Positions 15,229 to 24,960 of a DNA stretch of 58,203 nucleotides are shown piece after piece. Under the pieces are notes generated by a model. It saw only the letters and a list, made by a program, of their open reading frames with translations. It was not told the DNA's origin and ran no database searches. This DNA is from Marinobacter zhanjiangensis (lineage in GTDB: Bacteria > Pseudomonadota > Gammaproteobacteria > Pseudomonadales > Oleiphilaceae), in the NCBI RefSeq assembly GCF_014651935.1, contig NZ_BMXV01000006.1, positions 263,321-321,523 on the forward strand, given 5' to 3'. The translations under genes were made by a program, and so were the position numbers. Position 1 is the first letter of the stretch; every line of letters begins with the position of its first letter.

Positions 15229-16347
15229 ATGGCACTGAACACCGTTGAAGAGATTATCGAGGACATCCGTCAGGGCAAGATGGTGATTCTCATGGACGAC
15301 GAAGACCGTGAGAACGAAGGCGACCTGGTCATGGCCGCCGAACATTGCACGGCGGAGTCCATCAATTTCATGGCCCGCTTTGGTCGTGGTCTGATCTGCA
15401 TGCCCATGTCCCGGCAGCGCTGTGACCAGCTGGGCCTTTCGCTGATGGTGCAGAGCAATAACTCGGGGTTTGGTACCAAGTTCACCCTCTCCATCGAAGC
15501 GGCAGAAGGGGTGACCACCGGTATCTCCGCTGCGGACCGTGCCCGGACCGTGCAGGCCGCCGTGGCCCGCAACGCAACGGCGGCGGACCTGGTGCAGCCG
15601 GGGCATATCTTCCCGCTGATGGCGGACCCCGGCGGCGTGCTTAGCCGCGCAGGGCATACCGAGGCATCCTGCGATCTGGCTGCCCTGGCAGGCGGTGAGC
15701 CGGCGGGCGTGATCTGCGAGATCATGAACGACGATGGCTCCATGGCACGCCGCGAAGACCTGGAAAAGTTTGCCGCGCGGCATGAGCTGAAGATTGGCAC
15801 CATCGCAGACCTGATCCACTACCGCACCATGAATGAACGCACCATCGAGTGCGTGGAGCAGTACGATCTGGATACGGAGTATGGTGTGTTCAATCTGCGC
15901 ACCTACCGCGACAGTATTCAGGGCGGAACGCACCTGGCCCTGGTCATGGGTGATGTCCGGGCCGAGTCGCCGACAATGGTGCGGGTCCATGTCACCGATA
16001 CCCTTCGCGACCTGCTGGGCGCCCGTCGCAAGGGGTCTCATAGCTGGCCGCTGCACCATGCCCTGGAGAAAGTGGCCGAAGAAGGCAAAGGGGTCGTGGT
16101 TCTGCTGAACAGCGCCGAGGACAGTTACAACCTGGAGGACCGGATTCACGAGTTCTTCGGGGAAGGGCCCGCCAAGGCTGGCAAGGGCGGCAGTTCCGGT
16201 GTCTACTTCACGGTCGGCACCGGTTCCCAGATCCTGCGGGACTGCGGCGTCGGCCAGATGCGACTGCTTAGTGCCCCGATCAAATTCTCCGCCATTTCCG
16301 GCTTCGATCTGGAAGTTGTGGAATATGTACCCTACACCGGTAGTTAA
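15229..16347 (+). CDS. ribBX: 3,4-dihydroxy-2-butanone 4-phosphate synthase with degenerate GTP cyclohydrolase II-like domain (RibBX)
   Basis: The N-terminal 200 residues are a complete RibB domain with the acidic loop [10 protein letters not shown] (23-32). It makes the four-carbon unit of riboflavin from ribulose 5-phosphate. The C-terminal 160 residues align with GTP cyclohydrolase II, but where active enzymes have V-R-V-H-S-E-C...L-R-C-D-C this one has [19 protein letters not shown]. The zinc-binding cysteines are therefore missing and the domain should not hydrolyse GTP. Such RibBX forms are known in gammaproteobacteria that carry a separate ribA elsewhere. The start at 15229 ([10 protein letters not shown]) fits the family; the frame is open far upstream without homology. 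Confidence 0.93.
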   Translation: MALNTVEEIIEDIRQGKMVILMDDEDRENEGDLVMAAEHCTAESINFMARFGRGLICMPMSRQRCDQLGLSLMVQSNNSGFGTKFTLSIEAAEGVTTGISAADRARTVQAAVARNATAADLVQPGHIFPLMADPGGVLSRAGHTEASCDLAALAGGEPAGVICEIMNDDGSMARREDLEKFAARHELKIGTIADLIHYRTMNERTIECVEQYDLDTEYGVFNLRTYRDSIQGGTHLALVMGDVRAESPTMVRVHVTDTLRDLLGARRKGSHSWPLHHALEKVAEEGKGVVVLLNSAEDSYNLEDRIHEFFGEGPAKAGKGGSSGVYFTVGTGSQILRDCGVGQMRLLSAPIKFSAISGFDLEVVEYVPYTGS

Positions 16348-16397
16348 AACCAGAATTCAACGGATATCCGGGCCCCCGGCCCGGAACAGGAATGACA

Positions 16398-16874
16398 ATG
16401 TCAGATATCAAGGTTATTGAAGGGGATTTTCGGCAGTGCGCAGGGCGTTATGCGCTGGTGGTCGGACGTTTCAACGGGTTCGTCGTGGAAAGCCTGGTGG
16501 AGGGCGCGGTGGATACCCTGCGCCGCCACGGCATTGCCGATGACGACATCACCATCGTGCGGGTACCCGGCGCCTACGAGATGCCCCTGGCCGTGAAGCG
16601 GGTGGCGGAGACCGGCAACTTCGACGCCATTATCGCCCTGGGGGCGGTGATCCGTGGTGGCACACCCCACTTCGAGTACGTGGCGGGTGAAGCCGCCAGT
16701 GGCCTGGGCGCTGTCAGCCTGGAAACAGACGTACCGGTCACCTTTGGTGTGCTGACCGTGGACTCCATAGAGCAGGCTATCGAACGTTCCGGCACCAAGG
16801 CTGGCAACAAGGGCGCCGAAGCAGCTATTACCGCGCTGGAAATGGTCAGCCTGTTCAACAAGCTGGGTGAGTGA
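16398..16874 (+). CDS. ribH: 6,7-dimethyl-8-ribityllumazine synthase
   Basis: RibH condenses the RibB and RibD products into lumazine, in an icosahedral or pentameric enzyme. Landmarks are the ribityl-binding [21 protein letters not shown], and [11 protein letters not shown] with catalytic H91. Two ATGs lie close together (16392 and 16398). AGGAA at 16388-16392 overlaps the first and is correctly spaced for the second, so 16398 is chosen (158 aa). The stop shares a base with the nusB start. Confidence 0.96.
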   Translation: MSDIKVIEGDFRQCAGRYALVVGRFNGFVVESLVEGAVDTLRRHGIADDDITIVRVPGAYEMPLAVKRVAETGNFDAIIALGAVIRGGTPHFEYVAGEAASGLGAVSLETDVPVTFGVLTVDSIEQAIERSGTKAGNKGAEAAITALEMVSLFNKLGE

Positions 16875-17356
16875 TGAGCGACCAGGACAGCACAGCGTCG
16901 GGCGCATCCGCCCCGGGCAAGCCCAAGGCCGGTGATCGCCGGCGTGCACGGGCCCTGGCCCTGCAGGCACTCTATCACCGTCATTTCAGCAAGAGTCCGA
17001 TCAATGATATCGAGGCCGAGTTCATGGTCGACAACGACATGACCAAGGTGGACTCGGCATTCTTCCGCGACCTGCTCCGGGGCGTTCACCGGGAGCAGTC
17101 CGGGCTGGACGGGGTGATCGAACCACTGCTGGACCGTCCACTGGCGGAAGTGGATCCCATTGAGCTGGCTATCGTGCGTATCGGCGCCTATGAACTCAAG
17201 TATCGCGTCGACGTGCCCTACCGGGTGGTCATTAACGAGGGTATCGAGCTGGCCAAGCGTTTCGGTGGCACCGAAGGGCATAAATTTGTCAACAGTCTGC
17301 TGGACAAGCTGAGCCAGCGTCTCCGCCTGGCGGAAACCCGTCCCCGGCAGTCGTAG
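16874..17356 (+). CDS. nusB: Transcription antitermination factor NusB
   Basis: NusB binds boxA RNA with NusE (S10) and promotes rRNA antitermination. The 160-aa helical protein carries RRRARALALQALYH near the N-terminus and the conserved VDPIELAIVRIGAYEL...VPYRVVINEGIELAKRFGGTEGHKFVNSLLDKL. The ATG at 16874 overlaps the ribH stop (TGATG), and a GTG one codon earlier is an unlikely alternative. A boxA target is visible at 58178-58189 in this same window. Confidence 0.97.
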   Translation: MSDQDSTASGASAPGKPKAGDRRRARALALQALYHRHFSKSPINDIEAEFMVDNDMTKVDSAFFRDLLRGVHREQSGLDGVIEPLLDRPLAEVDPIELAIVRIGAYELKYRVDVPYRVVINEGIELAKRFGGTEGHKFVNSLLDKLSQRLRLAETRPRQS

Positions 17357-17364
17357 ATTCCGCC

Positions 17365-18312
17365 ATGGGTGAGTTCGAGCTGATCCGCACCCTTTTCCGT
17401 CCGTTGGCGGAAGCCACCTGGCAGGACGGTGTGGTTCTGGGGCCGGGGGATGACTGCGCCATCCAGCGCGTGCCACCAGGGCATGAGCTGGTCTTTTCCA
17501 TCGATACCCTGGTGGCCGGGGTCCACTTTCCTGCCGGGTATGACCCGGTCCGGCTTGGCTGGCGTTCGCTGGCCGCTGCCGTCAGTGATCTGGCGGCCAT
17601 GGGGGCCGATCCGGTCTGTTACACGCTGGCGCTGACGCTTCCCGATGCCGATCCGGGCTGGGCAAAGTCGCTTGTGGGTGGGCTGGAAGAGGCGTCCCGT
17701 GCGTTCGGTATTGCTCTGGCGGGAGGTGATATCACGCGGGGGCCGCTGACACTGACCATACAGGTTCACGGAACAGTGCCCGAAGGTCAGGCGATCCGGC
17801 GCAGCGGCGCCCGGTCCGGGGAACTGGTGGCTGTCACCGGCCCGCTGGGCGGGGCGGCGGCTGCACTGAGCTGGCTGGAGGCAGCCAGTCCTCCGGCTTC
17901 GGCGGAGGGGTTCCTTGCCCGTTACCATCGCCCTCAGCCCCGGTGCGAACTGGGCCGTCAGCTGCGAGGACTGGCTACCGCCGCCATCGATATTTCCGAC
18001 GGGCTGCTGGCGGATCTCGGCCATATCCTCGAGGCCTCAGGGGTGGGGGCAGAACTGGAGCCGGGCCGGGTACCACGGAATTTCGATGGCACCCAGGCGA
18101 CTCTGGATCAGGCCCTGAACGGTGGCGATGACTATGAGCTCTGCGTGATTCTGCCACATTCAGCGCTGGAGCAGTTGCCGGGCAGCGTGGCCGACAGCCT
18201 TTGGGTGGTCGGTAAGGTGTGTGCCGGTTCCGGGTTGCGTCTGATGCACGCGGACGGGGTTATCGAAGAGGTCAGTGTGCCGATGGGCTATGATCATTTC
18301 AGGGGGCAATAG
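17365..18312 (+). CDS. thiL: Thiamine-monophosphate kinase
   Basis: ThiL phosphorylates thiamine monophosphate to the active diphosphate. It belongs to the PurM-like ATP-binding family. Visible motifs are the N-terminal G-E-F-E-L-I, the Mg-binding L-G-P-G-D-D-C, S-I-D-T-L-V-A-G-V-H-F, the A-A-V-S-D-L-A-A-M-G-A block, G-G-D-I-T-R-G, and G-G-D-D-Y-E-L near the C-terminus. Length is 315 aa. It begins 8 bp after nusB. In many relatives pgpA follows; here a convergent small gene follows instead. Confidence 0.96.
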   Translation: MGEFELIRTLFRPLAEATWQDGVVLGPGDDCAIQRVPPGHELVFSIDTLVAGVHFPAGYDPVRLGWRSLAAAVSDLAAMGADPVCYTLALTLPDADPGWAKSLVGGLEEASRAFGIALAGGDITRGPLTLTIQVHGTVPEGQAIRRSGARSGELVAVTGPLGGAAAALSWLEAASPPASAEGFLARYHRPQPRCELGRQLRGLATAAIDISDGLLADLGHILEASGVGAELEPGRVPRNFDGTQATLDQALNGGDDYELCVILPHSALEQLPGSVADSLWVVGKVCAGSGLRLMHADGVIEEVSVPMGYDHFRGQ

Positions 18313-18378
18313 CAGAACAGGGCCGACAAGGGGTAGCGGCGATTGCCAGAGACGCATCCATGCGTTAGCCCGGTTCTG
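18313..18378. terminator. Nested hairpin between convergent thiL and the DUF6316 gene
   Basis: CAGAACAGGGC (18313-18323) pairs with GCCCGGTTCTG (18368-18378) with one mismatch. Inside it ACGCAT/ATGCGT (18352-18357, 18360-18365) forms a second stem. There is no T run on either strand. It may be a convergent-gene terminator or a decayed hairpin element; the role is uncertain. Confidence 0.4.
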
Positions 18379-18390
18379 CGGTCCATGGTG

Positions 18391-18603
18391 TCAGTGAACT
18401 CGCAACTCCCGGGCATCATGGGGCAGCATGTTGATCACATGCAGGAACCGCTTGAGGCCGATTTCGGCACGCTCCCGTGTGGCAAAGGGACCGCTGTCAA
18501 ATCCTTCCCGTGTTGTGAAGTACCATTTCCCTCCCACGCAGAAGTAACGACTGCTGCGGAATGGTGTCGGGGTAGCCTCGCCTGCTCGGATGTTGGTATC
18601 CAT
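18391..18603 (-). CDS. Small DUF6316-family protein
   Basis: A 70-aa soluble protein. The centre reads F-C-V-G-G-K-W-Y-F-T-T-R-E-G-F-D-S-G-P-F, followed by A-T-R-E-R-A-E-I-G-L-K-R-F, a pattern I recognise from DUF6316 proteins of Pseudomonas and Marinobacter. The aromatic-rich beta hairpin followed by a helix suggests a small binding module, but no function is established. A perfect AGGAGG lies 6 nt before the ATG, much stronger than at most genes here, so high translation is likely. A CGCCCGG/CCGGGCG hairpin (18639-18654) lies upstream in its leader. Confidence 0.85.
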   Translation of the reverse strand: MDTNIRAGEATPTPFRSSRYFCVGGKWYFTTREGFDSGPFATRERAEIGLKRFLHVINMLPHDARELRVH

Positions 18604-18885
18604 GGTAGCCTCCTACTACTTGACTGTGGACTGCACTTCGCCCGGGTCCGGGCGCTGGTTACAGCGAGCTATCCTGATACGGATCGACAATCGCAAAATT
18701 CAGGACACATGACATAAAATTAAACCAATTTCTGCCGAATTCAACACTTTTTTACAATTCGCCAGTAGAATGCTTCTTTATCACGGACTTGCGCCTGAAC
18801 AGGTCTGTGGTCAGAATGCCCCCATCAACCGGCGGGCTTCCAACAGCCCCGCACAGACTCAATGTTATCCATGGAGAACGACCGA

Positions 18886-19605
18886 ATGCTTGCAAGGTAT
18901 ATCAAGGTTCCGAGGACCGGGCTCAGCTGGCTGAAACTGTTGGTGCCGGCACTGGCGATTGTGGTGGTATCCGGTTGCAGTACCGGTATGTCGCGGGTCC
19001 AGACCTGGGACGGTGAGGCATCCGGTGAAGTCGCAGTGCTCAAGGCTCCCTCGTCGGTCAAGGTGCGCGAGGTCAACGGGCGCCGGGTTGGCAACTTCCT
19101 GATGGACGATCTGGCAATCGATTACGAGTTGCTGCCAGGTACCAACACGGTGGTCTTCACCCACAAGACCATCTGGGCCAAGAGTGGCGTGATCCGCGAT
19201 GGCGAGTCGGCGGTTCATGTGGTGGAGAGCGCGCCCCAGCAGTTTACGATCAACACCCGCCCCGGTGAGGTGTATCGCTTCGACATTCCTGAAGTGACCA
19301 CTCGCCGCGAAGCGCAGCGGTTCGCCTCCAGCTTCAGCGCTGAACTGATCACCGACGACGGCAGCGTGGTTGCCCGCTCGGAGCCATTTGAGGGCTATCC
19401 GCAACAGCAGCAGGTCGCCAGCCAGCCGTCGTCCGGTACCAGTGGTGAGGCGAACGTGGTGACTGGCCGGCCCACAGGTGCGCCCGCGCCAGTTGTACAG
19501 GGGCAGGGCAATAACCGCATGGACACGCTGGATGGCCTCAAGGTGCTGTGGGAACGCGCCAGCGGTGAGGAGAAGCGGGAGTTCCTGCGCTGGGCGTTTG
19601 ACTGA
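18886..19605 (+). CDS. DUF2057-family lipoprotein
   Basis: A predicted outer-membrane or periplasmic lipoprotein of 239 aa. The N-terminus has positive residues, a hydrophobic stretch and the lipobox V-S-G-C31. The body (VREVNGRRVGNFLMDD, LLPGTNTVVFTHKTIW) resembles the DUF2057/YccT family, whose role is not settled. The C-terminus has a Gln/Ser/Pro-rich linker, then a short helical tail (LDGLKVLWERASGEEKREFLRWAF). The start at 18886 is preferred over 18862 and 18871 because GGAGA lies 8 nt upstream. It is convergent with the LysR gene, with only 11 bp between the stops. Confidence 0.82.
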   Translation: MLARYIKVPRTGLSWLKLLVPALAIVVVSGCSTGMSRVQTWDGEASGEVAVLKAPSSVKVREVNGRRVGNFLMDDLAIDYELLPGTNTVVFTHKTIWAKSGVIRDGESAVHVVESAPQQFTINTRPGEVYRFDIPEVTTRREAQRFASSFSAELITDDGSVVARSEPFEGYPQQQQVASQPSSGTSGEANVVTGRPTGAPAPVVQGQGNNRMDTLDGLKVLWERASGEEKREFLRWAFD

Positions 19606-19616
19606 AAGCCGGCTTC

Positions 19617-20531
19617 CTACTCGATATCCAGCCAGCCCCGGAAGAGTCCGGGCTGGCTGAGCCTTTCCCAGAACCACTGCAACGCCTTGCCCTGATCCTC
19701 GCTGCGGCGGGCAATGTGAACCGCGATGGGTTCACGGGGAATGTCCACCGGTTTTTCTACCAGTAAGCCCGCTTCCAGCTGCCGGACGATCCGGTAACGG
19801 GGCAACCAGCCCACACCAAGCCCCACTTCCTGAAGTGCAATTTTCTGATCGATGTTGGTGACCGTGACGGTCTGTTGCCGCCTGAAAATCCCCGCGCTTC
19901 CGGGGGGTAGTGAGCGGGAGCTGTCAGCCGCCACCGCCGCCGGATAGCGGGCAATGTCCTGTTCGGTCAGTGGATGGGGCTCGCCGGACAGTGGGTGATC
20001 GGCCGCGACCGCAAACACGAACGGTACCCGGCCCAGGCTGCGGGTGGAAAAGTCACCTGCTGGCCTGCTCATCTGGTCGGCGCCTATGGCGAGATCGATG
20101 CGACGGCTTTGCAGCGCATCCCAGGTGCCGGTGAATACTTCTTCCACCAGTTGCACCTCAACCGGAATGCCCAGGTCGTAAAACTCCCTGATCGCGGGAA
20201 ACATCGCCTCGGCGGGCAGCAGTGAATTGAATCCGATCCTTATTCGTGTCTCCCAGCCCTGGGCCACCTGTCGCGTGGTATGGGCGAGGGCTTCCGTGGC
20301 CTCCAGCAGTGAACGGCCTTCGTTGAGAAGATAGCGGCCTGCGGGCGTCAGTGTGGCCCGGTGACCACTCCGGTCAAAAATGTCCACGTCCAGGTCCTCT
20401 TCCAGCTTCTGGACCGTGTAACTGATGGCCGATGGCACCCGAAACAGTTCGCTGGCGGCACCCGCGAAGCTGCCTTTGCGGTCAATGGCGTCGAGTACTT
20501 TCAGGGCGTCGATGGTGATGGCTGTGTGCAT
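19617..20531 (-). CDS. LysR-family transcriptional regulator, YhaJ-like
   Basis: A 304-aa LysR protein with an N-terminal winged helix-turn-helix (about residues 1-65) and a type 2 periplasmic-binding-like effector domain. The stretch ALKVLDAIDRKGSFAGAASE and the RVPSAISYTVQKLEEDLDV segment are close to E. coli YhaJ, which in that organism lies near the hydroquinone reductase gene yqjG. Here it is divergent from the same type of gene, so quinone-type compounds or redox stress are plausible effectors (inference). TTC-N9-GAA at 20533-20547 lies directly upstream of its start and could be an autoregulatory site. Confidence 0.9.
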   Translation of the reverse strand: MHTAITIDALKVLDAIDRKGSFAGAASELFRVPSAISYTVQKLEEDLDVDIFDRSGHRATLTPAGRYLLNEGRSLLEATEALAHTTRQVAQGWETRIRIGFNSLLPAEAMFPAIREFYDLGIPVEVQLVEEVFTGTWDALQSRRIDLAIGADQMSRPAGDFSTRSLGRVPFVFAVAADHPLSGEPHPLTEQDIARYPAAVAADSSRSLPPGSAGIFRRQQTVTVTNIDQKIALQEVGLGVGWLPRYRIVRQLEAGLLVEKPVDIPREPIAVHIARRSEDQGKALQWFWERLSQPGLFRGWLDIE

Positions 20532-20569
20532 GTTCGAATTATCTGAAGGTGATGGCCAGAATTGATTGC

Positions 20570-20598
20570 TTGGAGCGTAGCAGGGTGGTGGCTAAGCT
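20570..20598 (+). promoter_or_regulatory. Weak candidate promoter for the hydroquinone reductase gene
   Basis: TTGGAG (20570-20575), a 17-bp spacer and TAAGCT (20593-20598) lie before the repeat at 20626. If used, the whole repeat would be transcribed as the 5' leader of the downstream gene. Confidence 0.3.
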
Positions 20599-20625
20599 GT
20601 CTGCCATTGATTCATGTCTTTTTCA

Positions 20626-20737
20626 GCCACGGAATCCACTGAAGAACACGGAAAGCAAAAACTGAAAATTCCTTGCCACGAAACCCACGAAACCCACGAA
20701 AGGTTATAAAGGTATTTGTTCGTGTATTCCGTGGCAA
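20626..20737. repeat. CCACGGAATCCAC-type repeat, copy 2
   Basis: The segment from 20627 reads CCACGGAATCCACTGAAGAA and continues as the loop of copy 1 at 11840, with one substitution in about 28 bases. ATTCCGTGGCAA (20726-20737) is the matching right arm. Between them is a 70-nt insert with three tandem CCACGAAA-like units (about 20675-20700). The copy ends only about 18 bp before the start of the hydroquinone reductase gene. Confidence 0.8.
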
Positions 20738-20755
20738 AACCACAAGGGGGTAAAA

Positions 20756-21739
20756 ATGGGGTTGCTGGTAGATGGCGAATGGCACGACCAGTGGTACGAC
20801 ACTGACAAGACGGGCGGCAAGTTCGAGCGGGAAGCTGCCCGTTTCCGTAACTGGGTGACCGCGGATGGTTCACCCGGGCCTGCGGGCGAGGGTGGGTTCC
20901 GGGCAGAGTCCGGTCGTTATCACCTGTACGTGTCCATGGCCTGCCCCTGGGCCCATCGGACGCTGATTTTCCGGAAACTGAAGGGGCTGGAGTCTCACAT
21001 CACGGTTTCGGTCGTGCACCCGGATATGGTTGAGAACGGCTGGGAATTCCGGCCAGGGGACGAACGTCACCAGGACCATCTGCACGATGCCCGTTTCCTG
21101 CATGAGGTCTATACCCGGGCGGCTCCGGATTACACCGGACGGGTTACTGTGCCTACACTCTGGGATAAAGAGAGGGAGACCATCGTCAGCAATGAGTCGG
21201 CGGACATCATCCGCATGTTCAATTCAGCATTCGATGAACTGGACGGTGTGCGCCGCGACCTGGATTTCTATCCAGAATCTTTACGGGAGGAAATCGACCG
21301 GGTAAACGAGCGGGTCTACCACACGGTCAATAATGGTGTGTACAAGGCGGGGTTTGCGACGGCGCAGGACAAGTACGAGGATGCTTATGGCGCGCTTTTC
21401 GAGTCCCTGGACTGGCTGGAGGAGCGCCTCAGTGGTCAGCGATACCTGACGGGAGATGAGCTGACCGAGGCGGACTGGCGGCTTTTTACCACCCTGATCC
21501 GGTTCGACGCGGTGTACTTCAGTCACTTCAAGTGCAATCGGCAGCGTATCGGCGATTATCTGAGTCTGTCGGGATACGTGAAGGATCTTTATCAGGTGGC
21601 GGGGGTATCGGATACGGTCGATATCCAGCAGATCAAGCGGCACTACTACGTCAGCCAGCGAACCATCAATCCTACCCAGATTGTGCCGGTGGGCCCGGAG
21701 CTGGATTTTGACGGGCCTCACGGGCGTTCCTTTCTTTGA
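20756..21739 (+). CDS. Glutathionyl-hydroquinone reductase (Xi-class glutathione transferase)
   Basis: This enzyme reduces glutathionyl-hydroquinones to hydroquinones, repairing spontaneous quinone-glutathione adducts. The 327-aa length and the active-site Cys63 in A-C-P-W-A-H-R-T are diagnostic of the YqjG/PcpF group. N-S-E-S-A-D-I-I-R (the glutathione site) and an all-helical C-terminal domain follow. The ribosome site is AGGGGG about 6 nt before the ATG. It is divergent from a YhaJ-like LysR regulator and convergent with ispB. Confidence 0.93.
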   Translation: MGLLVDGEWHDQWYDTDKTGGKFEREAARFRNWVTADGSPGPAGEGGFRAESGRYHLYVSMACPWAHRTLIFRKLKGLESHITVSVVHPDMVENGWEFRPGDERHQDHLHDARFLHEVYTRAAPDYTGRVTVPTLWDKERETIVSNESADIIRMFNSAFDELDGVRRDLDFYPESLREEIDRVNERVYHTVNNGVYKAGFATAQDKYEDAYGALFESLDWLEERLSGQRYLTGDELTEADWRLFTTLIRFDAVYFSHFKCNRQRIGDYLSLSGYVKDLYQVAGVSDTVDIQQIKRHYYVSQRTINPTQIVPVGPELDFDGPHGRSFL

Positions 21740-21757
21740 TCGAACTGCCCGCCGGGT

Positions 21758-22726
21758 TCAGTTGACCCGCTCTACGGCCAGCTCGGTCAGCAGGTGCAGT
21801 GCCTGAGTCTGGGGAGAGTCTGGCAGAACCAGGGCACACTGTCGCGCCAGGTCCGCCTGCTCACGGGCCCTGGCCATGGTGTATTCCAGGGCGCCGGAAT
21901 CGTTGACAATGGCAAGAATGCAGGGTAAATCATTCAGTCCGCCCTTGCGGACGGCCTGGCGGATCAGCTGCCGGTCGCTCTCGTGGCTGCTGGCCATGGC
22001 ATGGATCAGCGGCAGGGTGGCTTTGCCTTCGGCCAGGTCGTCACCCACGTTCTTGCCCATGGCATCGGCGTCGCCGGTATAATCCAGGGCATCGTCCACC
22101 AGCTGGAACGCGAGCCCCAGGTGCTTGCCGTAGTCCCTGAGTGCCTTTTCCTGCCTGTCGTCCGCACCCGCAAGCAGGGCACCGGTGTGGGAGGCGGCCT
22201 CGAACAGCATGGCGGTCTTGTTGTGGATGACCTCCATGTACTTTTCCTCGCTCAAGTCCGGGTTCTTGACGTTCATTAACTGCAGAACCTCGCCCTCGGC
22301 GATTACCGCGGTTGCGTGAGACAGAATCTCCATGATGGGCAGGCTTTTCAGTTCCACCATCATCTCGAAGGCACGGGCGTAGAGGAAATCCCCTACCAGT
22401 ACGCTTGGCGCATTTCCCCAGCGTGCGTTTGCAGTGCTGCGCCCCCGCCGCATATCTGATGTGTCTACGACATCGTCATGCAAAAGGGTGGCGGTATGCA
22501 GGAACTCGATGACCGCGGCCAGCTTCAGGTGGTCGTCGCGGTCGTACCCAAGGGCCCGGCTGGACAGTAAAACCAGTAAGGGTCTCAGGCGCTTACCGCC
22601 GCTCTCGATGATGTACTGGGCGATCTTTTCCACCAGGGGGACATCCGAGGAAAGCCGCTTGATGATCAGGTCATTGACGCGGGTAAAGTCGTCCGCGACG
22701 GTATCGTGTATGCGCTGGGCAGTCAT
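21758..22726 (-). CDS. ispB: Octaprenyl/polyprenyl diphosphate synthase
   Basis: IspB makes the isoprenoid side chain of ubiquinone by chain elongation on farnesyl diphosphate. Both aspartate-rich motifs are present: DDVVD (84-88) and DDALD (211-215). GGKRLRP (44-50) binds isopentenyl diphosphate. Small residues before the first motif (F-L-H-T-A-T-L-L-H) suit a long product. Length is 322 aa. It is divergent from rplU, the arrangement found widely in gammaproteobacteria, with promoters nearly touching. Confidence 0.96.
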   Translation of the reverse strand: MTAQRIHDTVADDFTRVNDLIIKRLSSDVPLVEKIAQYIIESGGKRLRPLLVLLSSRALGYDRDDHLKLAAVIEFLHTATLLHDDVVDTSDMRRGRSTANARWGNAPSVLVGDFLYARAFEMMVELKSLPIMEILSHATAVIAEGEVLQLMNVKNPDLSEEKYMEVIHNKTAMLFEAASHTGALLAGADDRQEKALRDYGKHLGLAFQLVDDALDYTGDADAMGKNVGDDLAEGKATLPLIHAMASSHESDRQLIRQAVRKGGLNDLPCILAIVNDSGALEYTMARAREQADLARQCALVLPDSPQTQALHLLTELAVERVN

Positions 22727-22783
22727 GCGGCTGTCCGATCCCCTGAAAAGTGATTTGTCTGATAAAACAGGCAGGTCGCGGCA

Positions 22784-22812
22784 ATGCTAGGTATTGCGGT
22801 CATCAGTGTCAA
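22784..22812 (-). promoter_or_regulatory. Sigma-70 promoter for ispB
   Basis: Reading the minus strand: TTGACA (complement of 22807-22812), 17 bp, TAGCAT (complement of 22784-22789). The perfect -35 and ideal spacing make this one of the best promoters in the window, about 58 bp upstream of the ispB start. Confidence 0.7.
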
Positions 22813-22818
22813 CTTGGC

Positions 22819-22847
22819 TTGTAAAGAGTGGCAGCTTTTCGTACAAT
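22819..22847 (+). promoter_or_regulatory. Sigma-70 promoter for rplU-rpmA
   Basis: TTGTAA (22819-22824), 17 bp, TACAAT (22842-22847). It is divergent from the ispB promoter with only 6 bp between the two -35 boxes. It leaves a leader of about 105 nt before rplU. Confidence 0.65.
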
Positions 22848-22959
22848 CACGCGCCCCAACTCATCCCAACCTGCGCTCCCTGCTATAGGGTTGCCAGAGC
22901 GCTTCCCTTAGAACCAGGCGGATAAGAGCAGGGATGGGTCAATCGCGGAGAAGGTACAT

Positions 22960-23271
22960 ATGTACGCAGTTATTGTTAGCGGTGGCAAGCAGCACCGGGT
23001 AAAGGAAGGCGAAACACTCAAGCTGGAAAAGCTGGAAGTCGAAACCGGTGGTACCATTGAGTTTGATCGCGTTCTGCTGGTCGGCAATGGTGACGACATC
23101 AAGGTGGGTGCACCGGTAGTGGATGGTGCCAAGGTGACTGCCGAGGTGGTTGATCACGGTCGTCATGACAAGATCCAGATCATCAAGTTCCGTCGCCGGA
23201 AGCATTCCATGAAGCGTCAGGGCCACCGTCAGTGGTTCACTGAAGTCAAGATCACGGGTATCCAGGGCTAA
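22960..23271 (+). CDS. rplU: 50S ribosomal protein L21
   Basis: The 103-aa protein starts [17 protein letters not shown], a textbook L21 N-terminus, and ends with the rRNA-binding [27 protein letters not shown]21 binds domain I of 23S rRNA in early 50S assembly. It is followed 37 bp later by rpmA. Confidence 0.98.
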   Translation: MYAVIVSGGKQHRVKEGETLKLEKLEVETGGTIEFDRVLLVGNGDDIKVGAPVVDGAKVTAEVVDHGRHDKIQIIKFRRRKHSMKRQGHRQWFTEVKITGIQG

Positions 23272-23308
23272 GACCCCCTGAGTAACCCCTCAGATAAGGA
23301 GGCTTGTA

Positions 23309-23569
23309 ATGGCTCACAAAAAAGCAGCAGGTAGTACCCGTAACGGTCGCGATTCCGAGTCGAAACGACTTGGTGTGAAGCGCTTCGGTGGCGAGACGGT
23401 ACCTGCAGGCAGCATTATTGTTCGTCAGCGTGGCACTCGTTTCCACGCCGGTGACAACGTAGGTTTGGGCAAGGACCACACACTGTTTGCAACCGCAAAT
23501 GGCCAGGTCAGGTTCGAGACCAAGGGTCCCGAGGGCCGCAAGTTCGTAAGCATCGTTCCAGCGGCGTAA
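23309..23569 (+). CDS. rpmA: 50S ribosomal protein L27
   Basis: The 86-aa protein begins [16 protein letters not shown]; the flexible N-terminal tail reaches the peptidyl transferase centre. The [19 protein letters not shown] core is family-standard. AAGGAGG about 9 nt upstream gives a strong ribosome site. A terminator-like structure follows before obg. Confidence 0.98.
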   Translation: MAHKKAAGSTRNGRDSESKRLGVKRFGGETVPAGSIIVRQRGTRFHAGDNVGLGKDHTLFATANGQVRFETKGPEGRKFVSIVPAA

Positions 23570-23605
23570 GTCGCGGTGATGCCCGGCTCTGATATCATTC
23601 GGTAA

Positions 23606-24916
<1,311 letters not shown>

Positions 24917-24960
24917 ACCTGCCCTTATGACCAGGGCTCAGCAGGAACGACCCAGTAACC

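Noticed and set aside
18751..18771. TTTACA...TAGAAT as a promoter for the DUF2057 lipoprotein gene
   Set aside because: The spacer is only 9 bp, too short for sigma-70; no better-spaced pair stands out.
20675..20705. Short CCACGAAA tandem units as a possible CRISPR array
   Set aside because: The units are about 9 bp, adjacent, without spacers, and lie inside a palindromic repeat; no cas genes are near.
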